A DNA stretch of 52,344 bases, from positions 1 to 52,344 of the forward strand of contig JAAMXP010001145.1 in NCBI GenBank assembly GCA_019693395.1, in the 5' to 3' direction. Both the position numbers and the translations under genes were made by a program. This document shows positions 1 to 12,383 of this stretch, piece by piece. The DNA is from Ettlia oleoabundans (lineage: Eukaryota > Chlorophyta > Chlorophyceae > Chlamydomonadales). The stretch's first letter is position 1. Every line of letters starts with the position of its first letter. A model generated the notes under the pieces. That model saw nothing but the letters and a program-made list of their open reading frames with translations, ran no database searches and had not been told where the DNA came from.

Positions 1-152
1 GGGGGCGGGTGGTAGCTAGGAAGGTATGTTGGCAGGCAAGCACGTTCCAGCTCCAGACTTGCACGTTGTGCGAGGGCGCTTGGGTGTGCCTCCACTGGCA
101 GGCGGGGGCACCGGTGCACCCACCTTCAAGTGCAGCCATGGCCCCACCACCG

Positions 153-3100
153 TTATCCCAGGTTTAAGTTTTGCAAAGCGTCAGTTGCACTGCCACTAAA
201 TGCCTGTTCGGCAAGCAGATCTGCAGCAGCTTCCTCGGCTGCCTCCACTGCACCGGCTGCCTGAGAAGAAGCAGCAGCGCTGTCCCTGTCAGTCACCTCT
301 GGCTGCCCGGCCACAGCCAACTGCGTCTCTTGGGCCGCTATGCTGCTCTCGCTGCCAGCAAGGCTGCCAGCTGGCGCCTGCCGAGCCTCACTAGAGAGAG
401 ATGCCCCACTGCCAGACCGGGCTGCTCGGTCGCCGCTGCCATTGTCGGGTGTGTCGCTGCCGCTGCGCCCGCTGCTGGCAAGCGGGAAAGGCCTGGCTTG
501 CGCAGCCGGATCCACAGCTGCATCAGGGACTAGAGAAGCTTCTGGGGGTGCCGCTGCAGCCGCAGCAGCAGGTGAGTAGGGATCAGCCTGAACAGCTACA
601 TCAGGCTGTGCACTGGCATCCCCTGCTTGCTCTTCAGCACCGGGGCCTTGCACGCCACTCTGCACACCCGCGTCGGACGAGCCACCAAAGTGCACCACCG
701 CTGCGCTCACAGTGCCCGTGTTGGCAAGGGCGGATCCATCCCAGAAGAAAGTGGCGGCCCCCTGCTGCTGCGGCGCCTGCTCAGGGTGCTGCTCGCCAGC
801 TCTGGGTGTCACTGCTGGTGCAGACGTTGGCGTTGCCGCCAGGTCCGGCCGGCGCTGGCCCACCGAGGTGCTACCATCGGGTTGCAGGGGCTGCTGCTGT
901 CGACGCTGCTGCTGGGGCGGGGGCTGACCAAGTGCTTCCCTTGCAGGCGGCCTGGGTAACCAGCCTGCGGTGGCGCCAACCGAACCGTGCCAAGGTGCAC
1001 CTGCCACCCCAGCTGGGCCCCACTGCTGCTGCCGCCAATGGTTCTGCCAGTGCGCCTGCTGCTGCTGCTCTCCCCAGCTGGCTGCTGGGTGGAGCAGACC
1101 GCTGCCAGCCAGCTGCATGGCCTGTGTTGAGGACATCCCTGCTGCTGCTGGCATCTGATACGCCGCCAGCTGTGCATGGGGCATGGCGAAAGGCGAGCCT
1201 ATCGGCGGGGCTGCTGGGTATATGCCGCCGCTTGGGTGGTAGAAGTAGGGAACCGCCATCATGGCGCCAGGCGGGAACCCTACAAAGAGGAAAGGAGTTG
1301 TAAGCAGCCAAGGTAGGCCCTGGAGCTTTTATACAACGTCAGCATTATCCCGTGCGGAAGCAGCACCACCCACAAACACAACTCAGCATGGAAGCAACGG
1401 GTAAGCAATACACAGGGCAGCACAGCACTTCCCAATCACACAACAGCGGCAGTACACAGGACAGCACAGCACTTCAAAGCACACTGCACACAACAGCAGC
1501 AGTGCACAGGGCAGCACAGCATTTCATGAGCACACAACAGCGCAAACAAACAAAACAACAGCAGGAGTGCTGGAGGGCCCAAAAGGAGCCGTGCATGTAC
1601 AGGTAGGCAGCGAAGCTTTTGTGACCCACCTGGCGAAGCCGCCATCATGGGCATCATCGTCATAGAAGACCGGGAGCCGCCCCTATCGCCATATGCCGGG
1701 CGCAGCTGCTGCTGGCGGGGTTCATAGCGCGGTGGAGGGCCCGGCAGGGGCCCGCTTCCGCCACTGCCAGGCAGCTCGGGAGTGGTGCCGGCAGAGGGAG
1801 CAAAGGCCGACGTGGTGCCCCAGTCCCAGCTCCTGCTACCCTGCGCCTGCCTCTGCAGCGCCCACGACAGCTGCAGCTGCCGCCCCATCACCTGAAGGGG
1901 CGTTTCCGCAGAGAGGGGAGTGCATAGGTTGAAACACAAGCGAGAAAGCTATGATTTGCCAGGTTATGCTTGTCTTTAGCACGTGATAGGCAGTTTGCCT
2001 ATGCAGAGGCCAAGGGCCCTCCCATGCCCCAGGGTTAATCTACAGGCACAACTGCACGAACCCAGCAGCAGGGCAAATGTGAGCAGCTCACCATTTTGCC
2101 GTTCAGAGCCTGCAGTGCAAGCTGCGCCTGTGCATGGTCGGTGAACCGCACGAAACCGCAGCCCCTGAACGGTGGACAGACATGCATCAAAGTGGCGAGT
2201 GAGTGGCACGTGCAATGCAGGGCTTAAAGCGAGATCCAGCATGAGCAAGCAGTGCAAGTGGTGCATGATATGCTCGGTACAAAACCACATCCAGGAAGGC
2301 TTATACCTGGACTCAAGAAGCCGATGGTCTTTTGGCAGGCACAGATGCTCAGGCAAGCCCCGCACCTCTTCTCCCTCACAAGCACAGGCATGCATGCATG
2401 TAGTTGCTTGTCCAGCCCATAGGGACTCTTCTACGCCCCATTCCGCACTGCCTGATGGCTGCCAGCTGCTGACTCACTTGCTGGTGCCATCTGGGTGCCT
2501 CAAAACCTTGACAGAGACAAGGCCGGCTAAGGACCCAAACAACTGCAACAACATAGCCTCATCCATAACCCTCCTGCACAGCGGGCGTCATGTGTACGTG
2601 GCTGGCGGTCAGGCAGGCAGGCTATTGAAGGTCTTGTATGCGAGTGAGGGCAAAGGAGTACCGGCCGCCTGGCTGCCGGGTAGCTTGCCAGCTCAGGATC
2701 CCACAGGCAGCTGCCTGCTGTGCCAGAGCCAACCCTGACACGCTGCTAAGCACAGCAATGCCAGTTTGTCCGCTGAATGCATGCATGCGGGCATAGCACG
2801 GCAGGTTGCATGAAATAATTTGGCTAGCAAACCCACCCAAGAAGTCTGACAAACAGAGTGTGGGGTGACGCCTCGCCTCCAAAAGGAGCAGGAGCGGCAG
2901 CCCCAAAGCTGGCCGGCAAGGACTGGAAAGCCGCAACCTCTTCATACTGCCCTCGCGTGGTCAGCTGCGGGACCTGGCTTGCAGCTGCTAGTGCTGGGTC
3001 AGGCGGGCTGCGCTGCGCTGCCACTGGCGGCATTTGGGATGCAAACCGTGCCGCCTCCGGCGCTGCCAGCCGACTTGGTGGCTGCACGGTCCACGCAGAA

Positions 3101-4474
3101 TGGTGGTGTGGCGGCGGGGCCTGCGCGTGGGCCTGCGCCTGCAGCTGAGACCCCTGCTGTTGGTGCCCCGCTGCGCCCTGCCTCACAGACCCATCCTGCT
3201 GTTGATGCCCTGCCATGAGGTCCCGATGAGCCAGTGCTACGCTGGGGCTGTGCCCGTCTATCACAAGCCCTGGCCCCATGGCTAGGGCAGCACGCATGGC
3301 ATCGGCGTTCATGTAGGTAATAAACGCCACTCCTGCGCTGCACCCGGATTCATCAAACACTAGCCGCAGTCGCTTGATTGGGCCTGTACCAGGGGGCAGG
3401 GCAAAGGGGCCATCACAATTTTACCTTTCAGAACGCCGAAGAAGTGTGGAGACCGCATTGTGATACCCTTACCACGAAATGCAACACCATGGTCGAAGCT
3501 AGGGATGGGCATGCTGCTTGTATGTGGCAAGCTGGCAAGACCCTGCAGGCCCGAAGCAGCTAGTTGCTATGGCCATGCCAACGCCCCGATTGTACCAACC
3601 TGCTTCCCCAAACACCTCCATCAGCCGCTCTGTTGGTGTGTCCGGTGACAGGCCACGCACCTACACACAGCAGGGCAGGCAGGATTTCATTGGCACTCAT
3701 GACAGCACAGCAGGCAGTGGCATGGTATACACCTGTCCATATGATACAGTCTGGCCTTGTGTGCAGAATCAGATGCAATGTGCTGCTGCATGCATGCATG
3801 AGTGCAGCCAGCTCAGATGGTCAGCACAGCTTACCACCACAGCAGGCTTAGGCGCCGCTTTCTTGCGTGGAGACGAGTTGCGTTGTGGCGGTGCGGCGTG
3901 CAACTGCGGCTGCCGCGGCTGCGATGGCTGCTGCGGGTGCCGTGCCGACGGCTGCTCCCATGCTGCTAGCTCTGCCGACACATTGGGACCCAAGTCGCAT
4001 GCGCCCTGCCAAGCTGCCAGTGCAGCCGCTGCAGCTTCTTGTGTCGCAAAAGCACAGGTCCCACTCCTGCAGGTTTCGCGAAAGCAACATGGCTGGTCAA
4101 CACACGACTCACTGAAGAGGGGACTGTGAAGCACATACTGGCATGGTCAGCTTTCCATCGCAGCTGAGCCATGTACGCAAATGTGGCAGCCAGGGGTCCT
4201 AGACGCTTCAAGAGCACTGAATGGTGATGCGGTGGTGTGCGTGTTTCATGTGTGTCTGGCATGCCTCACCCGGAGCTTGCCATTCCCTCGCACTCAGCCA
4301 CTGACGCGGAGAGCACTGGGCCAAAGGCAGCGGCAAATGCCAAAAGCTGCTGGCTGGTGATGCTCTGTGATAGGCCCTGCAGCCAGAGACGAATAGGTCG
4401 GGAAGTGGCCAGGCAGCCATGTTGCATTTGTCAATGAAACCAGGCCGCTTGTTGAGAGTTATGTGCCCATACAA

Positions 4475-4551
<77 letters not shown>

Positions 4552-5395
4552 ATAACGCCGCTACTTAGGCCCTACTGGACCTGGACAGGGGAGCCGTACC
4601 AATGTAACAGCATGGAGGGCTGTAGGACTGAAAGCAGCCAAACCGCAGCATGTGCCGCTGCGGCCCCAGGCCTTCAAATGGCCTAATGTTTGGGCACAGT
4701 CCACAAAGTTTGTCCATTCGCCGCATACTCCTCACCTGAAGCTTGATGCAACAGCTTCGTGTTGCACGTACCATAGGGAAAGTTCCGCTACCATATTGGC
4801 CATGGCTGCTGCTTTGTTCCACGGACTGCAGATGTCGCGTCATCCGCAGCGTGCGACCATGCAGCGTAGTGCCGTTTAAGCGCTGCATGGCGGCAGCTGC
4901 TGCTTCTGGAGATGCAAAGCTTACGCATGCTGCGAGCGAAGACCTGCTGCTGCCATACGGTCCTGCCGCGTGCTGCACAGTAACAATGCAGCGGCCCACG
5001 GTGCTACTAAAAAGCCCCTGCAGTTCATCTTCTGTTGTATTGGGGTCCAAATCTTCGCCTGCAATCGCCAAGCAGGCAGAAAGAGGCGGCAACAGGCAAT
5101 ATCCCGTCAGCTGCGGCGAAATGCGCCAGGTCAGTAGCGGCCAACTGCTCAGCGAGCAACGGCCGATGCTTAGGGCGGAACCCTTTGCGCATGGTACACC
5201 CGCTTTGCTCTGCACAAAGCTGACACGAACAGAGACAGTGGAGCGAGTGGTGGGTTGCGTACTGGAGAAGCAATGGAGTGGTGTGCAGTAGTACTGGGTA
5301 GCCCAGACGCACTTACAGCATATGTTGTAGACGGAGGGGGCCGAAACAGCCTCCCTCGAGTGCAGAGAGGGGGCCGCAGTGGGGTTCATCGCCAT
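153..5395 (-). CDS. Four-RRM RNA-binding protein with Gln/Ala-rich C-terminus (RBP45/UBP1/TIA-1-like)
   Basis: Exons (minus): 5317-5395, 5058-4736, 4376-4270, 4066-3835, 3660-3600, 3383-2837, 2573-2478, 2164-2092, 1891-1630, 1279-153; 968 aa. All junctions keep frame. The open frame extends to a GTG at 5440, but the first ATG is 5395. Four RNA-recognition motifs are visible: RRM1 (about aa 22-100, EDLDPNTTEDEL), RRM2 (about 129-205, CIKLQGLSQSITSQQLL), RRM3 (about 245-325, VVVRGLSPDTPTERLMEVFG) and RRM4 (about 441-520, TLFVRLLG, then KGCGFVRF and QLQLSWA). Only RRM4 has a good RNP1 and the RBP45-like ending; RNP1 of the others is degenerate. The last 450 residues are low-complexity Gln/Ala/Ser/Pro with no MLLE domain, ending LQNLNLG. 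Such proteins bind U- or A-rich pre-mRNA or mRNA in nucleus and cytoplasm. The RRM calls are firm; the subfamily is inferred. The 3' UTR runs off the left edge. Confidence 0.85.
1411..1547. repeat. Three-copy imperfect minisatellite in intron 9 of the RRM gene
   Basis: A unit of about 45-50 nt starting CACAGGGCAGCACAGCA is repeated at 1411, 1455 and 1505, each copy ending in an ACAACAGC-type run. It lies wholly within the intron 1280-1629. Confidence 0.7.
4477..4548. repeat. (GT)36 microsatellite in intron 2 of the RRM gene
   Basis: An uninterrupted run of 36 GT units lies in the intron 4377-4735. On the transcribed strand it reads (CA)n, about 100 nt upstream of the acceptor of the exon that starts RRM2. 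Confidence 0.95.
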
Positions 5396-6227
5396 GTCTG
5401 CGCTGCCGCCCCACCGCCCATCGCATGCGCCGCCGAACACGCGTTCGATGCAAAGCTGGCTGGGAGACCGAGAGTAGAGCAGGCGCCAATAACATTCAGG
5501 CGCTTTCCTCCTCCCTTGCAGCTGAGCGTCGCTGCTGAAGTGAGCATCACACGCATGCGATGCCCGACTCAGGCGCTGATTTACACTCTCGAGGGGTTTT
5601 GTTTTGTCTTCCGTAAGCCCCTAAGCCGGAAAGCTGCTGAGTATTGAAGCCTTTCAACGTCCAGGGACCATTTTTTGCAACTCTTCCCTCTCTGCTGAGC
5701 CAGCCTTGATTTGCGTGTGTAAGAGGCAATACTTTCCCCCGCACCGTTTGAGTGAGGCAAATCTGCCCATGATGCAGCCGCCGGTAGCGCCCGCTGCCGC
5801 TGCAGCTCCCGCCGCTTGTGTGGCGTTGTGGGGAGCACACTACTGCATCACATCGAGTAACCCAGTACACGAATGTTGCCCTGCGCAAGGTTCACATTAT
5901 GAACGCGATTCTTGCGGAATCTGCGTTGTCAGCTTAAGGTTTGACCCCCCCTAAACCATGCCATTGGATGTGACCGCATGCACGCTTGTTGATATCGACT
6001 GTGTTTCCATCTGCGCTCGATGTCCTCCCTCACTGCGACGACGGCCAAGAAGTGCTGCGTGCTGAAAAAATTCATTCACAATGCGTACGATCACGGAATG
6101 CGTTTTACAGGGAGTGCAGCGCAAGTTGATTATGCAAGCGAGCATTTTGCTACTTACATGCCACTTCAACGCAAGCTGGCAGCCTGCTGGCCACATCAAC
6201 GTTGATAGGCAGTGGTTGATCACTTCA
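5396..6227. other. Intergenic: 5' leader of the RRM gene and 3' trailer of the first sulfotransferase
   Basis: No coding frame here has a recognisable domain or spliceable structure. On the minus strand two TGTAA motifs (6154-6158 and 6105-6109) follow the sulfotransferase stop at 6228 and could act as poly(A) signals. The part nearest 5395 should carry the RRM gene promoter; no TATA box stands out. Confidence 0.5.
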
Positions 6228-9118
6228 TCATCCTTCTTCTGCATCTGCTGCTGATGCTGCTGCTGGATCATCAGGTGCAGGTGCTGCTGCTGCAGATGCT
6301 GCTGAAAGTTCTGCCACCAATGTCGGTGTTGCTGCCTCTGCATTGCCCCCATCGCTGCCTCTGCCTGTGTCCCTGGGCAACTTATCGGGAAAGCGCAGCT
6401 GCCGAATATCTTCGTTATAGTAACTCCATACGTCTTCTAAGGCTGTGACGTGAAACAAGGGCAGGGCGTTGCCCACGGCCGTCAACACACGGGCCACGCA
6501 CAAGTCCCCCGTACTTTACGTGTGACCACACCCACTCCTTAACCCTTTCAACACAGCTTTGTGGAGCTGGAAGGCTACATAACGCAAAAGCCGGCATGTT
6601 TTGTCTGGAACAAGCCTCTGACCATACGCACCTGAGTTGTTCATATACAGCTCAGCGTACCGCCGCCACCTGGCATCCTCCTCTCTGCAGCAATTGAAAT
6701 AAAGGTCAAGGCCACGGGTCAGGTTGGCAGGAGCAGAATCCAGGCAGCACATTATCTCGGACATCCCTTGCCAGGCTAATGTCTCGTAGACCGCGCGCTG
6801 ATATAGTAACTCCCATTAGTGACCAATGCCGCCTGCGTGGGGGCAGCTGCTGCTCACCTTGCTGCCTGAGCTTGGCCCACCATGAGATGCGGCATAGACG
6901 TTATCGCCAGCGCAGGAGTGCCCATAGGCCGCCGGCTGTTCACTAACCGCAAGAGTTCCTGCGGACGAGGCAGCGCGGTGGTGTGCAGACGTGCTGAAGC
7001 ATGAGCAGGGGCTGTGCTGGGTGGAGCAAGCCCAACAATGGTGGGATGAGTGTCTTGAAAATTGCTCTCATCCAGCTGGTTTGGGCATGCCCGGCTGGTG
7101 TCCTGTGGTCGTACCAGGAGCCATGGAATGAGGACACACAGCTTCAGCTGCCAACCTGCCTTTCTGGATATTGCATGCAATACCTTCAAGACCCTAGGCA
7201 CTTCTTCCTGACATTCTGCCTCCCTCCAAATCCAAACCTCCCTGCCTGCCTGCCTGCCTGCCTGTCTGACCAACAGCCAATCTTTCCCCCCATCCCACCT
7301 GCATATCCTCGTCAATGTGCTCCACACGACCGATGAAATCCACCGCTGGCTGCCCACCATCGGTAAACAGGCATCGCGTCTGCGGCTCCAGGTGTTCCAG
7401 AATCCAGCCAAAGCGTTGCGCACAGCAGAGGGGGTCTCCCAGGCACTTTGCGCCGTATGCGCTGGGTAGCTCAGCAAAAGAGGCAAAATGCTGGTGACAC
7501 ATTTTCTTTAAACCCTTCTTGTGGATGTGCAGCCAGCTGCTGACAGCTCGCGCCCACGGGTTGCGCACAAAGGAGAATACTGCAGTAGGGGAGGTGGGGA
7601 GACAGCTCAAGGGGAGCAGAAGAGCAGCACAGTAACCAACCGAGACATGTGTTGCAGGGTGTAGGGAAGGAAATCATACTAGGGTTGCACAAGCGTGTGC
7701 AAGAGACAGCGTAACATGCTGGAAAGTACTGCAGGGCATATATGCACGCCAGAATGGTGCACGAACTTGATCAGAACAATCGCAGCAGCATCCAAACCAG
7801 CACCAGCACCATGACCAGCTGAAGCAGCCGCGGCAGCACCTGTGTACTCTCCCCAAATTTTCTGCAGCTTCCTTAGATCCCAAATGTAGGCCAAGCACAC
7901 TGGCTTGCCCCTGCACTTTGCCCAGCAGGCACCTTTGCTCCATCTGCATCAAGTAACACAAGGCACACCACATGGCCCAGCCACCAAGAACAGCGGGAAG
8001 GGAAAGGATAGCTTCAGTGCTCGGGAGGTAGAGAAGGCTAAGACTGGAAGGACTTTGGGCCAGGCACAGGTGGCAAACGACAGCAGCAACAGACAGCAAG
8101 AATGTGTAACAAACCGGGCCCTCAAAGCATGCAGAGCGCAGACTCAAATGCATTTAGTGACAAACACTTGTGTTTGGCCTGGAAGCTCAGAAGTCAGGCA
8201 GGGACGTACCTGCACGTGCGTGGGTTCTCCTTCATGCCCAGCGTGTTGCTGATGCTGGTGGAGGCGGTTTTTGTATTCCGCACATACACGATGCGATACT
8301 TGTGATCCACGTAAAAGTGGCAAGGCGGTACAGGCGACTGCAAGCCGCGATTGCTTTGGCTTGCAGTCTTGTTGAACCTGCAACGGCACAGCGAGGAGTT
8401 GTGAGCACTGTGCGGCAAACGAAGGAGCAGCAGGTTAGGTGGCTGAAACGGACAACTGGGGGACGAGATGCCAACTTAACAAGCTCATGACGTACTTAGT
8501 GAGTTAAGAGAGCAATGGGTGTGGTGATAGTGGCAGCATTCAGGCAGAGCAGCAAAAACCACCCACAGCAGAATATTGCCATGGTGGACAGGCCATCACC
8601 ACTCACGTGTAAGCGGCAGCAAACCACTTGAACACGGCCGGGCTCATGAACTCTGGCACGCCATGCAGGTTGGCATTTTTATTTGTCATGTGGGCCAGCA
8701 GTTTCGGCCACTCCGCCGGCATGCCACCCTTCTTCTGACGCCCATACAGGCCTGCAGGCTGACGCATCAAGCCCGCGACCTGCTGCCACGCCAACCTGCT
8801 GGCGCTACCAATTCCATTGCTCATATCCCCCAAGGTGTCCTCGTGGGAGCCGCGTGTAATCCCTGCTGATCTGCTGCTACTCCTGCGACGGCCACTGGTA
8901 ACACTGGCAAAGAGCCAGCTGCCCCATGCCTGCGCCGCCCTGCCGCCGCTTGCATCAGCGGGCGCTTGCCCCCGCTGTGCAGTACTATGACATGTTGCGG
9001 TTTCAAAGCTGTCATAAACCTCTACCAACACGGCGCAAAGGAGCGCGGCCCAGGCCACTCTTTCAACCACGCTGTTGCGCCACCTAACCTGTGTCATCCT
9101 TATCCGGCGCATGAGCAT
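6228..9118 (-). CDS. Membrane-anchored sulfotransferase (carbohydrate-type), paralogue 1
   Basis: Exons (minus): 9118-8607, 8377-8210, 7910-7840, 7579-7299, 6958-6858, 6684-6632, 6442-6228; 466 aa. Start is the first ATG before a hydrophobic segment (VERVAWAALLCAVLVEVY, about aa 18-37), so type II Golgi topology is likely; a longer frame reaches 9259. Two PAPS-binding blocks are visible: the 5'-phosphosulfate loop IVYVRNTKTASTSISNTLG (about aa 199-217) and the 3'-phosphate loop FSFVRNPWARAVSS (about 252-265). A second conserved block ends AVDFIGRVEHIDEDMQ. Known role of the family: transfer of sulfate from PAPS to carbohydrate hydroxyls in the Golgi lumen. After the shared C-terminal block (SYYNEDIRQLRFP) it has an extra Ala-rich tail that paralogue 24354-26991 lacks. 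Acceptor sugar unknown. Confidence 0.82.
7241..7266. repeat. Short CCTG tandem repeat in a sulfotransferase intron
   Basis: About six consecutive CCTG-type tetramers with one CTGT variant, within the intron 6959-7298. Confidence 0.7.
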
Positions 9119-9468
9119 ATCATGATTACTTTGCGCCCGGCAACAGCAAGCCAGGGTATCACTGGATGGGTGCCAGCAGTACAGGGCGGGAGTACCCCAA
9201 CTGCCAGTGGTAGCGACAGTGCCCAAGCCCAACAGCCCGGCATGTCCTACATGCAGCATTGATTGGATGTTCTATACGAGGCGAAGCCGTCATATCATAG
9301 CAACGCACACCCTCAATTTGCGGCCTCATCTTCATCTGCATTTCAGTGCTTACAAGGCCAAGATCGCTGGAGGGCAGATGGAGAGCCGAGACGACTATGG
9401 TTGGAGGAAATACGCCAATTAACTGCAAGCAAAGCCATTTTGAGTCATAGTGCTGCAGCGTAACTCTA
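9119..9468. other. Intergenic between sulfotransferase 1 start and the At4g37920-like stop
   Basis: Both neighbours run on the minus strand. A TGTAA on the minus strand at 9350-9354 lies 119 nt after the stop at 9469 and is a candidate poly(A) signal. No other gene seen. Confidence 0.5.
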
Positions 9469-12383
9469 TCATGTGTACTGCTGCCTAATCTGCTTCTGCA
9501 GCGCCCGGAGTCGATCGATAACCTGCGAAGCGCAACCCAGCAGGCCAGAAAGAACTATCGAGCCAAGTGGAGATCTCCCAAAGGGCAGGCTGCAGGTTGG
9601 TGGTCATTCGAATGCAGGAAGCGACTGCAGCTGGTTGCCTGATGCATTCAGCATTTGAGCGCTGTTACAACCCAACAGGTCGCCTCCAACCAACCAAACG
9701 ACTCGAGGCGACAAACCAGCCGGCCAGGCGGCATGCAAGGAGGCAATTAGGCAGCCAGCGTGGTCACATGTATTTCCTCCAGCTGCGTTCTGCTTCCACT
9801 CTCATCCTCATGCCAGCCAGCAGGCAGGTGGCGTCGTACCTCTGGATTCATCAGAGATGCCGCCTCCCCTGCCAAGGTGCCCCTGCTGCGGCTGGTGTCG
9901 TACAGCATCAGCACGTTCTCAATGGTGTTGAGCAGATCCGTGGGCGTGGTGCACAGGTAGTCCACTTCACCCGCCTCCAGCTCCGCCCCTGCCGCAACAG
10001 CGACAGTGAACAATGCAGGAACAGATAATGGTTGGAACAGATTTGGGGAAGCAGGCATGCACAAAGTAGCAACTTGCGAACAGCAGATGCAACAGCCCTG
10101 CGCACAAGCGCGCGGTTGGAAAATTGGCAGCAGTTAGTACGTCAAACAGCGGCGGCGCAGCAAGAAAGCGTAGGTGCTTGGTGCTAACACATTAAGCGTC
10201 ACGACAAGGAAAAGCAGACTTGGCAGGCAGAACTCGCAAGCCTCTGAGCTGACAAGACGATATGCGTACCCGGTTGAAACGCCTGCGCCAGCAGCTCTGC
10301 CCGGTCTCGCTCACTCTCCACAGTGAGCAGGTATTTGAGGATGCGAACCTGCATATACTCCAGCCGTGGCATTACAAACTGGTTGGGAGCATTCAGTCAA
10401 CCAGTCAGAAGAGCCGCAAACCCCAGATCAACAACCACAGGATCACGTAGTGCCCCTGACTCCAACCACACATCTGCGGTCACTCACCTCCTTGGGTGCC
10501 TGCTGCGCAAAACTCTCCTTAGCCTTAAAGTACAGGTGGGCCATGATGTCCTTTACCTGCACGTGCAGGTGAAGGTGCAAGGGCTGAGGGCCACCTCTTG
10601 GGGGTGTGCATGTGGATGCAACATGCCGCTGGCATGCACAGACTGAACAAAGGATGAAGCCATGTGTTGCAGACAAGTGAGACAGCTCTGCACGTTGGTA
10701 CCAGATGCAAGAACACAGAAACAGGCATGCAGGGGACGCATACCTCTTCTCGTGTCTTGTCTGTTTCCTTGGCTCCAGCATATGCCTTGGCCATCATCAG
10801 CAGGAGTGCAGGGTCCAGCTTACCGCTGGCTGCCAGCGCATCAATTTTCTTATCTGCCTCCTCAAGGCTGTCCACCTGCATGGCGCAATACACCTATTTG
10901 GGTCACAACCATCCATACAGCAGGCTAGCCACTAGGCTGACAGCCATTCACGCAGTTAGGCTGCGGTTGCCGTAAGGGATCTGCACCAGCGGGTGTTGTT
11001 GCTTCTAAAAGTACACAGTGTTGCTCTGGCAGCTGGCATCCCGAACCACAAATCGCTTGCTAATGCGGCACCAGCACATGTGCCATGCCAGGGGCACCAA
11101 GGCAACAATTCAAGGTTGGAAGGTCTGAAGCGTGAACAGTGCAGGGGACGCGCCTGCAACAGGCTGCTGAAGTTCTCTGACGCAGCATCCATGGCCTGCT
11201 GGTCAGCCATCACTCGGTCGAACGCCTCCGCCAGTGCTGCCAGCTGCGCCGCCAGTGCAACCAGCGCTTCCTGTTCCTTTGCATCCTCGTGCACAGCCCT
11301 GCCAAACAAACATCCATAACAAAGAGAGGAATAGTGAAGCAAGCAGCGTGGCAGAACTTGCGAGACTATATGAACATGTACCAGGCAGGAACACTGCTTG
11401 TAGAACCTTTTGACAAGGTGCCTCACCAGATGCACAGAGCTCAACCACTCTGAGTAGCACGGTTTCTGCTGCAACACAACAATCCACAGCAGCAGCTGCG
11501 ACTCACCTAATGCGTAGATCCAAATATTTGAAGAATTCCTGGCCCATCGACTTGCGATTGAGGCTCACCATGCCCTCCCAATCACTGCTGGGCGCAGCTC
11601 TGAACACACAACATATGCAAGTGGCATGAATGAAGGAAATGGTTGGCAGTGCAGAGACTGCTCCGCATCCGTTCAAGCTGTCAACAGCCAACGGCAGCCC
11701 AATGGAATACTAAAACCCACCTTGACACACCTGAATTTGTCTATGAGCTGCTGGTATGCCGACAGTTCAGCATGAACAGTGGCCAGCTGGCGATCCAGCT
11801 TGCGAAGAGCCAGCTGCTCCTGCTCATCTGCTGCTGCCTCTGCCATTACCGCGCGCTCCTCAATCCTGCAATCACCCCCCCCATGTTCGTTGATTGCAGG
11901 GATACGTTACTAGCCGTTTTCGCACTTTGTCCTGGCCAGGTCAGAAACCAGCATGGGATGACACAAACATAATGGGAGGAAGCAATGTAACAGGGCTGGC
12001 GACAGCTGCCATCACCTATCCAGCACGCCCTGCGCCAGCATAGGCCATTGCCTGCTGTAGGCAATAAGTTTGCGCCACTCTGCTGGTTTCTTTGCGCGGA
12101 AGACGTTGATTAGCTTGTCTGACACCTCCCTGTTGCTGGCTGCTGCCTCCTGCTTCAGCGTGGCGGGTGGCTGCTGCTGCTGCGCTTCATCACGCAGCCT
12201 GCGGGTAGACAGCACCGGTTCGCTTGCGCCGTTGCTGCCGCTACTGTCATTCTTGGAGGATGCGCTGCATGTCACTGCAACCACAACTCGTGTGCAGGTT
12301 TGTGTGAAACCACCTGGAAATTTAGAAGGCGATGGGTTCTGCTGCTGGCGTCGTACAACTCGCTTGCTTGACATTTGGGTCAT
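9469..12383 (-). CDS. Probable chloroplast protein of the At4g37920-like family
   Basis: Exons (minus): 12383-12016, 11865-11731, 11599-11507, 11298-11154, 10875-10744, 10556-10488, 10348-10270, 9988-9840, 9522-9469; 407 aa. The N-terminus (MTQMSSKRVVRRQQQNPSPS, then a Thr/Val/Ser/Arg stretch) looks like a plastid transit peptide. The mature part is largely helical and begins EVSDKLINVFRAKKPAEWRK; later blocks include LDPALLLMMAKAYAGAKETD, VKDIMAHLYFKAKE and LCTTPTDLLNTIENVL. These match my memory of the plant chloroplast family At4g37920, sometimes labelled endoribonuclease E-like; biochemical function is not settled. The last exon is only 54 nt (ends LQKQIRQQYT) and would be lost if the frame were read through at 9840. 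Intron 4 begins with GC (at 11153). The start could instead be ATG 12374. Confidence 0.75.

Noticed and set aside
401..1303. Plus-strand open frame of 300 codons at the left end
   Set aside because: Antisense to the Gln/Ala-rich last exon of the RRM protein; composition mirrors that low-complexity exon.
4477..4686. Open frame giving a Cys-Val repeat peptide
   Set aside because: It is only the (GT)n microsatellite read as codons, inside an intron.
5396..5440. N-terminal extension of the RRM protein from a GTG codon at 5440
   Set aside because: Nuclear genes of this kind start at ATG; the first in-frame ATG is 5395 and lies close to RRM1.
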